A stretch of 64,000 nt of DNA from Epiperipatus broadwayi (lineage: Eukaryota > Onychophora > Udeonychophora > Euonychophora > Peripatidae): NCBI GenBank assembly GCA_028023455.1, contig JAQFVV010000032.1:1802001-1866000 (forward strand), in the 5' to 3' direction. Position numbers and translations under genes: made by a program. This document shows positions 10,928-22,407 of this stretch, in pieces. The notes under the pieces were generated by a model, which saw nothing but the letters and a program-made list of their open reading frames with translations, did no database searches and was not told where the DNA came from. Positions within the stretch are counted from its first letter, which is position 1, and each line of letters starts with the position of its first letter.

Positions 10928-10949
10928 ATATATATATATATATATATAT
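10928..10949. repeat. (TA)n microsatellite
   Basis: A pure TA run between the ribozyme-family fragment and the RTE element. Confidence 0.9.
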
Positions 10950-10955
10950 GCATTA

Positions 10956-11985
10956 CATCATCATCATCAACCATTATCAATCCACTGTAGGATGAAGGTC
11001 TCTCCAAGTTCAATCCATCTTCTCTGATCTTTAGCTTCTCTTCTTCACATCACTCCTGCATACTTTCTTATTTCATTCATCCGTCTAACATGTGATCTCT
11101 TTCTGGGTCTTTTACAATCTCTTGGAATCCAGTTTAAGATTTCAATTGTCCATCTATTATCATCTCTTCTAGCAATATGTCCAGCCCAACTTCACTTCAA
11201 TCTTTTAATTTTTTCAATGAGATCAGTGACAGCTGTTTGTTCTCTTACCCATACATTGCATTTTCGATCTCTTCTTGTTACTCCCAACGTTCATCTCTCC
11301 ATACTTCTTTGAGTGGTCTGAAGTCTTTGTATTGCTCTTCTATTAAGTGTCCAAGTCCCAGATCCATAAGTAAGAACTGATAAAACACATTTATTAAAAC
11401 CTTTTTCAAACACATAAGTATATTCCTTTTAGTATCAAGTTATTTCTACCAAAAGCACTCCAACCAAGTTTAATTCTATGATTAATTTCATCCATTATGT
11501 TTTCATCTGTATTAATAATCTGACCAAGGTATTTCTAACTGTTAACTTCTTCTAACTCATCATAATCAATCTTTATTTTCATATTTTGAAAAAATCGATT
11601 AAACATTACTTTAGTCTTTTTAACATTTATCTTTAGTCCTACTTTCCTACTTTCATCTGATAACTCCTGCAACATTTCCTGCAGCTCTAAAGCATTATTT
11701 TCAAAAACAACTACATCATTTGCAAAATCTAAATGACTTAAATAATTTCCATTTACTTTCACTCCTTTAGCTTTCCATTTTAATCCACAAAATACTTCCT
11801 GCACCACTGATGTAAAAAGCTTTGGAGATATGGAATCACCCTGTCTTACACCCTTCTCAATGTTGACTTTCCCAGTATCATTATGTAATCTAATTGTTGC
11901 TGTTGCATTTTTATAAATATTCTTTAAAATATGACAATATCCTGGATCTATACCATGATGATCCCATGCATATAATTTCATAATT
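10956..11985 (-). mobile_element. RTE-type LINE, 5'-truncated copy
   Basis: A 3' fragment of about 1 kb. The 3' end at 10956 carries a (TCA)n tail and the block that encodes the C-terminus in related copies at 7.07, 26.45 and 31.1 kb. The coding part is split by frameshifts; its longest piece is the reverse transcriptase fragment at 11535-11981. The 5' end near 11985 is abrupt, as expected from incomplete reverse transcription. No target duplication could be identified. Confidence 0.85.
11535..11981 (-). pseudogene. RTE reverse transcriptase fragment
   Basis: A 148-residue open piece of an RTE-clade reverse transcriptase. The family hallmarks are present in order: LKNIYKNATATIRL, the GVRQGDSISPKLF motif B region, then LSHLDFANDVVVF, which corresponds to the active-site FADD box, then LKINVKKTKVMFN and DYDELEEVNS. 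The first aspartate of the FADD box is asparagine here (FAND), which would destroy polymerase activity. The endonuclease and the upstream RT motif A are missing through 5' truncation. Downstream homology continues in other frames down to 10956. Confidence 0.85.
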
Positions 11986-14900
11986 TAAGAAAATAAAAAA
12001 AAAGGAAAATAACCTAAGAAATAACTTTTAAGAATTAATTAAAATATAGTATCACATATTTTAATTAGATTTGTTTTATAAATAATAAAAGAGGGGGAAG
12101 AGAATCCAGTTTTGATAAAGATTCAGAATCCACTCTCTTTCTTTTATAATTAAAAAAATGTTAAACAAGTATAAAAATAGAAACAAAATAAAAATAGAAC
12201 TAAATAATAAAATTGATTAATAAAGGTAATCTTTGTAAACTATCTCATTGGCAAGAATTCACTTAAATTTTAGAAAGATTCCTGGCCAATAAGAAAGTAG
12301 ATTAATTTAAGAGAAAGATTAGATAAATCATATGCAATAAAAAAACTAAAACCAAAAATTTGATTAAAGTGAAGTGGTGGCTTGATAGTTATAAGATCTT
12401 CTTTTGATATTCATTCTTCATTCAGCAAAAACAAACAGAGAAATCAATAACAGCAGTTATATTAGTTTTTTAATTGCATACAAAAATAAAAGATACATGC
12501 TGGAAATCAGCAACATGTATTGCTAAAAGAACTCAGGAGTGTCCATCTAGGCCTCATGTCCCAGTCCCTGGCACCATCAGTCTCTATCTTCTACTATCAA
12601 TACCTCACCCATAGTATAAGACTCTGTCACATACTCTCCTATTGTCACTTAAAAGCAAGAAAGAAGAAAAAGAAAAATCATCCCTAATGATAGAATGGCC
12701 AGCTATGAGAATGACAAAAGCAGCAAAATAAAAAGGACTATGTATTGTAGATGTGTTAACAGACAAAAAGATGATATCATCTTGTTGCTAAAGAAACCCC
12801 AGGTAAATATGAACATCCTAAAGTTATTACTGAAAGTCCAGAGATTATTAAGAGAAAGTAACTATTCATATTATAAAATGATGTTTAATGCTTAATAATT
12901 ATCATATGGTTATTTTATTGTATTGAATACGTGTGTTGGAATAAAAAGTGTTTACTAAATACTACTTGGTCTATTTTCTCTTTCCTTTATCTGTATCACC
13001 ATGATTAAATATTATTGTTATGTATCTGTTATTAATGTGCTGGGACCCCTGTTCAAGATGTTGGAACTAGTCTGGATAAATCTTCAAGTGCTGGGTTCAT
13101 ATGCCTTTTGTCCAGGGATGCTGGCTATATAAAGCTTATATGGTTGGATGGCATCTGAAATTAATCTTAACAAATATTTTGCCTTTGAAGATTGGTGTTG
13201 TCCCAGCAGTAATGGAGGGGTACTATGATTAGGAAAAATGATCAGAACTGTGCATTTGTCTAGCCATGATCTCATCATATGTATCATTAACAATTAATCT
13301 ATCAATGATATTCTACCCCTCTGATTGATTGCACAATCACAGTGCCAAAGGTGTTGTGAACTTTTAAATATAAAACAATGTCTTAAAGAAATAAAAATCT
13401 AAATATTTTAAATAAATAAGAAATAATAAATCAATAATAGTTGTCATCTAACAGTAAGATAATAAATATAAAATATAAAACAAATAATGTTTTCCAGTCA
13501 AATAATGTATAAATGTCAAAACATTAACTGTATAATACGTAATAGAATAGTCAGTTAAGGAAAGTACTCAAACCTCTTCCCTCCACATGATCATTGCAAT
13601 ATATATATATATATTTGTGAATGTGTGGACATATATTTTAGATTAGTCCTTGTATATCTTTTATTGTTATAAATATCAGCATTACCCAGACATTATGATT
13701 GAATTCCATCAGCTATCAAAACATTGGTATACTGTTAATATTTACAACAAGCATGCATGAATAAATCTAAAATTTTTATTCCTATATTTTATCTATAAAA
13801 ATATAGACTTTTTTGACAAAATATATATATAGACTTAGCTGTATTTATGTATATATTAATATTTTTTGCCTTAGCCAATAAATTGAATGATAGTAACTCT
13901 GATTTTCTTTCCTCAAATTTTTCAATCATTTTTAAAATTTTCTATGATAGTCATTTCTCTTTCTGACAACTTTTGTTTCCTCAGTTTATGAATAAAGAAA
14001 TGATTTTTGTGATATAAAGGCTACTTGAATAAATATATTTTTTCTATGAGAAAAAAGTTTCATTAATTTAGCTGTACTATTAGAATATATGGTAACAATA
14101 GTCAATGCCATTGCATCTACAAAAATCTATGTGCTTATGTTAAATGAGGTAGGCCACCTGATAGTATATTTAATATAATTTATTGATATTAAGAATATAT
14201 TACATTTCATCAAACAAAAGCTTCATATGGTAATGATAATGGATGACTTAAATTCTATATCAGCCATATGAAATTTAGAAGTTTATTTAACTTTCAATCA
14301 GTCTGTCTTGCAGGTAGTTGGCTGACCCATAATCAATTTAATTAGTTATCTGATCATGGTGACTAGTCTAAACAAAACAAAGATGAAAAACACTCAGATT
14401 TTTATCTGACAATTGGAAAGCCTGGTTAGAGAAAGAATATTGGAGAGAAGTTCGCTTTCGAATACCTATTTAAAGATTGTACCATTATTTATGCATATAT
14501 ATATAAACTTAAGATGTTCATTGATTTGGCATAATAATAAATATCATAAAATATGTATTGTTTTAACATTTAAAAGTGTTTCAATAATTAAATTTAATTA
14601 CTTTATTGATTATATTTATTTTAATAAATTTAAAAAATATTTAAAATTTTTCATAAAGCTAAAACACAATGCAAAATTAAAATTATCTAATAGTCAATAA
14701 AAATAAATTAATATAATCCTTTTTGAGCTTTGATAGCTTCTTATCAATATATATAAAGTTCAAGTTAAATTATTGGAAAATACTTTTTCTCTGAATCAGG
14801 TTAGTAGATGATATTTAGATACAAAAATTAATAATAAAATTTTAATTAAAATTTAGAATTCTTTACGTATAATATATATATTTAAATTTAACAAATCTTT

Positions 14901-15235
14901 TAAAATGAATGCCTTTTAATTACAGATTTTCCATTATAAATTAAAATAAAAATCATTTTTTTAAATCATTTTAAAATTTTATTTTCATAATTTTCTTAAG
15001 TAGAATATGGTCTATTAACTAATGTTATTTAATATTTTTCGCATACATATATGTATCCTCTCAACAGGTGCTATATATATATATATAAGAATTCAGAACA
15101 TTTATATAATATGTGAAAGTCTTTGTGATATTGTGTTTAGTGTCAATGAGTGAAGTTCGAATCCAGATAGAATTTGAAAACTTTTTTAAGTAGCTGAAAA
15201 TTTTCCAAGATTAAATTATTTTTTAGTTATCTGAT
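11986..15235. other. Mostly AT-rich, no identifiable gene
   Basis: A block of higher G+C near 12500-12660 and another at 13020-13330 may be old repeats. The latter ends (minus orientation) with CAGGGGTCCCAGCAC, which resembles a hAT end, but no partner end was found. The open frames at 12695-12895, 13084-13293 and 14413-14700 show no domain. A GTTCGAATCC motif at about 15158 has no credible A box. Confidence 0.35.
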
Positions 15236-15455
15236 CTATAAAAATAGTGAGTTTGAACTCAGGCTTTCAAGCACCCTTCAACTATCCACACTATCTCATA
15301 TAACTGATACACATGATCACACACATGTTAAAAAGATAAATAATCACCAATATATGTATTTCATGCTAAACTAGCACTCATCAGTTGGTCCAAATATATG
15401 TGGGAGATGATAATCTGGACCAACTAATGAGTACTGGTATATATAGGAGATGATA
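15236..15455. repeat. Ribozyme-family repeat, rearranged inverted copy
   Basis: 15236-15396 is a minus-strand copy with the tail (TTTGAACTCAGGCTTTCAAG) and a hammerhead. It joins directly, inside helix I of the ribozyme, a plus-strand fragment (15397-15440) that repeats the upstream TATATGTGGGAGATGATAAT part and the first half of the ribozyme (CTAATGAG). A further short duplicate of that upstream part follows to about 15465. Confidence 0.7.
15342..15396 (-). ncRNA. Hammerhead ribozyme, core intact, outer helix I damaged
   Basis: The core CTGATGA ... GAA is intact, and helix II GTGCTAGTTTAGCAT pairs over six positions (one G-U). The short helix III ATACATAT and the cleavage nucleotide A are present. 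Inner helix I CCAA/TTGG is perfect and the GGA bulge is kept. The outer strand is TATTT instead of GATCT because an inversion junction falls here, so the outer pairing is mostly lost. Activity may be reduced. Confidence 0.75.
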
Positions 15456-15494
15456 ATGCTTGACCAGATTTCTAATTTTTTTACATTTTGGCTT

Positions 15495-15690
15495 TTTTTT
15501 TACTATGCAATCTATTTGGCTTTCTTTTTTATTATGCGATCTATTTGGGGTTTTTTTTTATTATGCAGTCTATTTGACTAATTTTTTATTATGCGATCTA
15601 TTTGGGTTTTTTTTTATTATGCAATCTATTTGATTTCTTTTTTATTATGTGATCTATTTGGCTTTTTTAAAATTATGTGATCTCATATCT
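15495..15690 (+). repeat. 29-bp minisatellite, about 6-7 copies
   Basis: The unit is approximately ATTATGCGATCTATTTGGCT followed by a T-rich run; the ATG triplet recurs at about 15504, 15533, 15562, 15591, 15619, 15648 and 15676. Degenerate related text with CACGTGATC and TCACATGACC follows to about 15900. Confidence 0.85.
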
Positions 15691-15699
15691 GTTTTGTCA

Positions 15700-16975
15700 A
15701 ATTTTCAGATTTATATGTGTTGGGTTTTTATTGATATTACAGTCACGTGATCAGAGGTCTAAATTTTTCATGTTTTGGCTTTCTTTTTTATTTTTTTACT
15801 GCGTGGCATTTACTGTGCGCCATTTTGGCGGATTTTTCCAAGTCACATGACCCAGGTTCTAATTTTTTTCCTGTTTTTGCATATTTTTTTATCACTTAGA
15901 TGTGTTGGATGATGTTTTTGGTTGTTTTTGAAATTCAAAATGGCAGAGATCACATATTAAAAGAGTACCAAAAAATCATAATAAACACTTAAAAGATTGG
16001 AAAAAATAAATTAATGGAAATGATTTTAAAACTACATATGATAAAAATAATTATTAATAAATGATTTAGTTTGGTCAGATAGGAATTTATATTTATATTT
16101 AAATATTGGAAAAGTTTTCTAGTTAAAGTTCATTAGTTATAGAGTTCTTATGGTTTTAAAGAGAAAAAGTCCATACTTTCAAGTTGCTTGTACTTTGGAT
16201 CCAGTATTGTTTCTAATTTCCATGGCATCCTGGGGAGACCAGTATGTTGTTTGCCATTCTATTGGTATTCATCTGGAGGTCCTTTACTATAGCTGGAATA
16301 GTTCTTTGCAGGCTTTTATTGCAGGACTCTGATGTCCTGAGGTCCGCGATATAGGAAAATGATATTTCATTTCTTCTTTTAGAAAAATTGAAGGGATTGA
16401 AAGTGCATCTTTTCAATTCCTTCTCTTTCAACTCTTCTGAACTTAACACATATAGCACACATAATAATTTATTTCCAATCTTTTCTTTTTTGTATTAAAA
16501 TTGTGGATTGACTGGACATGATGTTATGATGATGATGATGGTTCCTTTCGCTGTGGTCCATTTCCTGGGGGATTTTTTTATTGGCTATTCTGTTTTTATT
16601 GTTTTTCTCTTCTATCTGACCTTTAATTATAAATTTTGATATGCCCAAAGGCTAGTCTACTTAAGACTAATTAAAAATAATCATTTGCATTTTTAGCCTT
16701 TTTACACAATAGAATTAATTAAATTTTGTATAGTTTTAAAGATATATTTTTATCTTTAAATCTTTAAGTTTTTTCTTAAAATTTAGTTTGAAAATACTTT
16801 TTCATCTTTTTTAATAAAGTTTTCTTTTAATAATTTTCCATCTGGCGATTTTATATATATACGAGTTTAGATTACTTTTAATTTTCACTTTTTAAAACAA
16901 ATTTTTATTTGTGAACTTTTTTATTTTTAATTTCTAATTTTATTTAGTAGAATAATGGAACTGCATGTATGCCCA
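15700..16975. other. No identifiable gene; GC-richer block at 16150-16460
   Basis: At 16213-16458 (minus) an 81-residue frame with an ordinary-looking composition (for example KRRNEISFSYIADLRTSES) could be a relic of a mobile-element protein, but I recognise no family. The opposite strand is also open, so the coding direction is uncertain. Confidence 0.3.
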
Positions 16976-16983
16976 TTACAATA

Positions 16984-16984
16984 T

Positions 16985-17038
<54 letters not shown>
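16984..17038. repeat. (CA)n(TA)n compound microsatellite
   Basis: About 12 CA units run directly into about 14 TA units. Confidence 0.95.
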
Positions 17039-17040
<2 letters not shown>

Positions 17041-17640
17041 AGTTTGTATAATAAAAAACTTTTTTTTTTAATTTTGAATCTGGTGTTACTTTAAAATCTC
17101 ATTTTTATCCAATTAAAAAAAAAACAGAACGAAAAATTGTTTTGGCAAAGTATCACATAGAAATAAAACAATCATTATAAAGATGTCATTTTGCTAATAA
17201 AAAAAAAAGATAATAGATTTACATTCTCAATGAAGACGAATCATCATCAATGATCTGTCTTCATTTTGTGAAGTTTACAATTTCAAAAAGAAATGTCACA
17301 CACAAAATAAAAAGTTGATACAACTGCAAAAAAAAATTTTGTTATATGTGACCAATAAATGAGCTGATGCAATACAGAAATGCCTACTAGGTATAAAAAT
17401 TGATGAGAAAGATGGAGTGGTGCAATTATCATGAGATTGACACTTTGTCTTTTAAAGATTGCATTTTCAGATAAATTCCTTTGATTATTATTTAGTAATT
17501 ATAATTTATCAAATAATTTAAATAAAATTTTGATTTATAATTAATTTTATTTAAGCAATTGCAATGAAAAAATAAATAAAAATTATTTATATTAATTAAA
17601 AATTTAAAACCTCATTATTTTGTTATTACAAACTTTCCTG
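17039..17640. other. AT-rich stretch, possibly interior of a hAT relic
   Basis: No open frame or opposite transposon end was identified. It may belong to the element whose end lies at 17714. Confidence 0.3.
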
Positions 17641-17714
17641 CCAGTCTAGCATGGATTAGCAGAAAACTTCTGCAGACCGGTGCCAGTCTGTGGACCAATG
17701 GTTGAAAAACACTG
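17641..17714. mobile_element. hAT-like transposon end (one end only)
   Basis: Read on the minus strand from 17714 the sequence begins CAGTGTTTTTCAACCATTGG and continues with CCGGTCTGCAGAAG, the typical look of a hAT terminus. No matching opposite end or 8-bp target duplication was found upstream, so the element is truncated or too diverged to delimit. Confidence 0.55.
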
Positions 17715-17724
17715 CTCTAATGCC

Positions 17725-17840
17725 TATGAATAACTAAATTATATTGCTACATGATATATTTTTTGATTCAGAAATGGCATTGCAAATAGCTTGAAGAGGA
17801 AAAATGTCATCTTTTCATCAGAACACAGTGTGTGAAAATA
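17725..17840 (+). repeat. Diverged dispersed repeat, copy B
   Basis: Similar to 8755-8880 (shared AACTAAATTATATT and TTTTTGATTCAGAAATGGCAT-like blocks). It begins right after the hAT end, so the hAT element probably inserted into this repeat. Confidence 0.45.
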
Positions 17841-19865
17841 TATATACAATATTTCTTTAATTGTTCTTTTTTTTTTTGAAATCATTCACAATTCAATTAT
17901 TTTTATTGAAAAATTGTAATGTTTATAATTCTACATTTATCAATTATTAATTTTATCATTTAAATATTTCTGTAATTTGTTCTTTGTATTTCCAATATAA
18001 TTAGTTATTATGTCAATATCTTTGTAACAATATCCATATTTTATTTTATATTGAAGCAGTCAATCTTAGCTTAAAATTGAGCTTCATAGTTCCATCTACT
18101 AACCTGTGTTTAAACCCTATATCCTATCCCGCTCCTTTTGTCATGTATATATATTTTATGTATATATTTGAGATTCGCACCTAGGTTATAAAATTTTAAC
18201 TTTTAAATTAACATTTTTATTATTATTAATTTTATGATTATTAATTATTTTTATTAAAATACATAGGTGTGGCTCAAATATATATATATTGTATATTTTG
18301 TAAAATCCAATATAGAAGATGCTACAGTAATTGCTTAAAAATAATTAAAGGGGTTGGAAGCACTATTGTTTTAATCTGGGGTAGGTATTTTTAATTAAAG
18401 TTTTACTTAAAATGGGATTAAGATTAAAGATACTTTTGTTATAAACATGTTATCAAATCTATTTCTAATCTGGAAATAGATTTGAATTTATTTTTGGACA
18501 TTATCTTACTGTTGCATCTTCAAAAACAACCGATAAAAAAAAAGTATAAAATGGCAGAATTTTGAGAGACAGATTAGATTAGCTACTATTGAGAGAACTG
18601 ATTGTAAACATATTACACATCACTGTAAAACTAAAAATGATGTAGTATAAACCCACCAACCTGCTTGGCCCTGTCGGGTCATCATCTTCAGTGGCCATCT
18701 TATTCTGCCGCCCAAGAGGAAGTAAAAGCCCGACGTAAGAACTTTAATGCTACTAGAAGCTTGCAGTTATTTAAGAACTTTCATTTCAATTGCCATGCAC
18801 ATGCAATATCTTAAATTGGACTCTTAAAATTGCCAGGTAACTTTTCAAGCCATCACCGCAAACTAAATCTAACCTAACTCATCTATAAAGATTTCTTTTA
18901 ATATATTATTTAACTTTGTTTTTGTTAATATGTAATTTGCTCTTAGTTAATTTTTATATATAATATGTAAATTGCTCTCAAATGATTTCTTTAAATTTAA
19001 TTCTATCTCATATGCTCTAACTTTCTTTAATTTTGGTGCGGTCATTTATTTATTACTTGATTTTATGTGTGTTTTGTTTTAATATGCCAATCTCAAACAA
19101 ACTGGCAAGCTTAATTTATAAAAATCTTTTCTGTCATTTTTATGTAAACCTTCATGAAGCAAGTTATTAATGGCTCCTTTTAAAACATAATGCAGTATTA
19201 ATTAATACACTCACCAGATTGTTTTTACGTCAACATTTTGTTTATGCTTTAGTATAAAATATATATATATATATATTTGTTTAACTCTGGATTTTCTACC
19301 CGGGGAGAATCCAGAACTCAAGCTAATTAATGCTCTGAAGTCTTATAAAATATTATTTATTTAATTCTGAAAGAGTGACTTATTATTTGTTTTCTATAAA
19401 TTGCTTGTTTTATTTTATTGTTCCATACTCTTAAAATATCAAATACAGTATTTAAATATTCCAGTTATTATAAAATCAATGAAGGTGGGATTGATTTATT
19501 TTAAATAGCAGAATAAAGGAAGGGGAATAAAATTTAATATTTTACGATTTTAGTTATTAAGTAAATCTTAATGTTTCTTTTACTAGATAAAATCTTAATG
19601 TATATTTATTTAGGAAAATATTTCTCTCTATATATAAGTGCATAGCATATTATTTGTCTAAATTATGGTATTCAAACAAGGGTCATTTATTTTTAAAGCA
19701 GTATATTATATTTCATGTCATTAGGAACATTCAGTCATACTGCGTTACTGACATTTAGCATATCTTTGTATATATATATTATGTGCTTCTAGTCTTCTAA
19801 TCTGGGGATTGCGACAAGTTTGAATCCATAGATTTCTTCTCATATCTCGTTCTGTAGATAGTTGA
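17841..19865. other. No identifiable gene; short GC-rich island at 18655-18760
   Basis: The 18655-18760 block (CTGTCGGGTCATCATCTTCA and neighbours) is far richer in G+C than its surroundings and may be an old repeat; no splice sites or domain were recognised. A hairpin CTGGATTTTCTACC...GGAGAATCCAG lies near 19287-19314. (TA)n runs occur near 19258. Confidence 0.35.
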
Positions 19866-19869
19866 GCTA

Positions 19870-20070
19870 TCCGGAATCACATTTATTTCGTATAAAATGC
19901 CTCTAGCGGTGATCCCGTAAGTTTGGCACATGCTATGCATATCCACTTTCTTTGTATAAAAAGGTCTCTGATGGTGATCCCTAAGTTTGGCACATGCTAT
20001 GCCCATCCACTCTCTTCATATCAAAGGCCTGCACGTCTGCAATGACAACGGCATGCCAATCCACTTTGTT
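19870..20070 (+). repeat. About 64-bp minisatellite, roughly 3 degenerate copies
   Basis: The motif GTTTGGCACATGCTATGC recurs at 19921 and 19985, each followed by a variant of ATCCACTTTCTTTGTATAAA and preceded by GGTGATCCC. A third, more diverged unit with ATGCCAATCCACTTTG ends near 20070. Confidence 0.75.
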
Positions 20071-21169
20071 TTCATCCAGAAGCATTACTTTTCCTATTAT
20101 TTTTAGGCTATTATGTCAGCACTGCAAACTTCTTCGTAGTTATTATTCCTTTTGCTTCATGACCCAGTATTAATGCTCCAATATTAAAATTGCGCTCTGC
20201 TTAAAATATATATATATATATGCCAATTACTTCTATTTTATTAATTAAATTTATTTCAGTCTTATACAGTTCCACCATCGTAACTTATTTCTGTATTTAA
20301 GAGTATCTATATGCCTTGGGAAAAAATAAAGCATTCTTCTCTTAAATGTTAATGAAAATAATTTTCAATAAATTGTCAAATGTATTTTATGTATTTTCAT
20401 GACCTCAATGGCAGGAAAATAGTTTGTATTTATATCTGTAGTGAATCTCAGAATGCTCCCCTAAATCATATGTTAGTCACCACATTTCAGAACCATAACC
20501 CAAAGCGTTAATAGCAATTTTATGTAACTTCTTTCTAATAACTGATTGGCATCTTATAATATATCATTTGGCTAATAAAGAGCATATGATAAATAATAGC
20601 GTGAATGACACTATGTAATTATCTACCGCTTTCTCATTCATCATGCACATACTAATGTACTTAATTTATAAATGTATAATAATTTGTCAGTATATTAAAA
20701 TATATTTTATTGTCTAACTTATTTGAGTAGTTCGAATTCCTTCTTTTCTCCACTTCCAAAAGTAAAGCCTGCTTATATATATTTTAGTTTAGTCATAGTT
20801 AATAGATGTCTCGTTGTTTTGCTCAGCTTTGCTAGTCAGCCGGATTAAGATTAATTCTCATGTGCCATCGCTAGTATGTTATTCATTAGGTGTTAGATCT
20901 GGGGCTTAGATGATGGGTTCAAATTCAGGCTGGTCCCTGACCTAAATCTCAGGCTTGACTGGGTTTGAAGTACATTTTATGAGTTCCAGCTCATGTTAGA
21001 TGGATAAACATGTTTTGACCGGTACAATATATATGTATACCATATTTTTGCCATTTTTATTTTTATTTAATAAATTGTTTATATTAGATTTTTATATATT
21101 TTATTTCTGTAGTGCATTATGATAAAATATACAAAAATATCTTATTAATATAATAAGTAAATAAACAAA
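20071..21169. other. No identifiable gene; possible SINE relic near 20880
   Basis: GGGTTCAAATTCAGG near 20920 resembles a B box but no A box is convincing upstream. The rest is A/T-rich with a (TA)n run near 20208. Confidence 0.3.
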
Positions 21170-21174
21170 AGTAA

Positions 21175-21480
21175 ATGAAAAATAATAAATATATTATCAA
21201 GAAACTATATAAAAAACACAAACAAGAAATAAAATTCAAATTTGTATATAAAAATAAAGATGATGAAAGTAAGTCCTGCATATATGAAATAAAATGTTAT
21301 CAATGTACTAAAGATAAAGAAATAATAACTAATTATATTGGAAATACAAAAAACAAATAATAAAACAGATTACAACAATTTTTAAATGAAAAAAAAATCA
21401 GTATTAACAATTATTAAATAGCCTGTAAACATTGCAATTTCATGATAAAAATAATTGAATTTATAAATGATTCTGTATAA
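21175..21480 (+). pseudogene. Penelope-like element GIY-YIG endonuclease fragment
   Basis: The frame reads CIYEIKCYQCTK followed after a short spacer by NYIGNTKNK, matching the GIY...YIG core of the endonuclease at the C-terminus of Penelope-like (and some DIRS-like) retroelements, with a cysteine pair between the two halves. After a stop at 21358-21360 the homology appears to continue with a leucine/glutamine-rich stretch and a CKHCNF-like segment. The first glycine of GIY is cysteine. The reverse transcriptase is missing. The family is of interest because Penelope-like elements are known to carry hammerhead ribozymes, which also occur in this window. Confidence 0.55.
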
Positions 21481-21533
21481 AGTTTTTATTTTAAAAAATA
21501 TAAAAGATAATATTATTATAAGTAATCAAAATA

Positions 21534-22405
21534 CACCTGGGTCTTGTTTTACGTGATAGATAGGTTCCTCAGAAAACATGTGCAAACGAAATCACGCAAA
21601 AATAGATGTAACTTACATTGAAAAAGGGGGGATGCGATCTGTGATTTTTCAAAATTCACGTAAAAGCAAAGCACCAACGTAAAATTACTTTAAAATTCGC
21701 ACAAAAAAAAAAAAATAAGGAAATATAATATGACTAATAAAAAATTTCAAATTTGAAAAAAAATTGATACAAGACAAACTTTTTTTAATTATAATATTTA
21801 ATTTTATTCCAAATAATATATTTTTATGCATAATTTACAGTACAGTAATTTACATTTTTATACACATTTTAATTATTATGATTTTCTGGTGATAATGTAG
21901 TTAGTAATTAATCTTTGAGATGATGATTTTATTAATTGTTTACGAAGCTCGCGATATCCAGACATACAACCATTTAGCTCTCGTTGGCATTTAAGAGCAC
22001 ATTAATGATTAGTGTCATTAATAAGAAAATAATAATTGATTATGTTTTTTTTTAAAAAGCAAAAACAGAATGTGATTTAAAATGCAAAATTAACATGCAC
22101 AATGTTTGAACAAATTTACATTATAATCTTGTAAAATTTAATATGTGTATACATAAAATGTGGAAATCATGATTTTAATTTTATTATTGCATAAAATCTT
22201 ACTATTATAAAGCACTGAAAATATTGAAATTACTAAGATGAAAGTCGAATTCCAATAATGTGCTATTACTTTCAATATAACGTAAGTGCACGAAATTTAT
22301 TATTTAAAGTAATAGCGCATTATCGGAAATCGACTTCCGGTGAAACACGAATCGCATAACTTCAAAATCGTGTTAATTAAGTCCACATAAAATGAGACCC
22401 AGGTG
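21534..22405. mobile_element. Inverted-repeat DNA transposon, 872 bp, non-autonomous
   Basis: The left end CACCTGGGTCTTGTTTTACG and the right end (minus strand) CACCTGGGTCTCATTTTATG form terminal inverted repeats of about 20 bp. TA dinucleotides flank both ends, as expected for elements that duplicate TA. An inner inverted pair near 22238-22340 (AATGTGCTATTACTTT and its complement) adds a palindrome. No transposase is encoded. The superfamily is not certain. Confidence 0.7.
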
Positions 22406-22407
22406 TA

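Noticed and set aside
15110-15175. tRNA gene around GTTCGAATCC at about 15158
   Set aside because: No acceptor stem or A box at the right spacing could be found.
16525-16540. (GAT)n run near 16525 as an RTE 3' tail
   Set aside because: No RTE sequence flanks it on either side; it is a short microsatellite.
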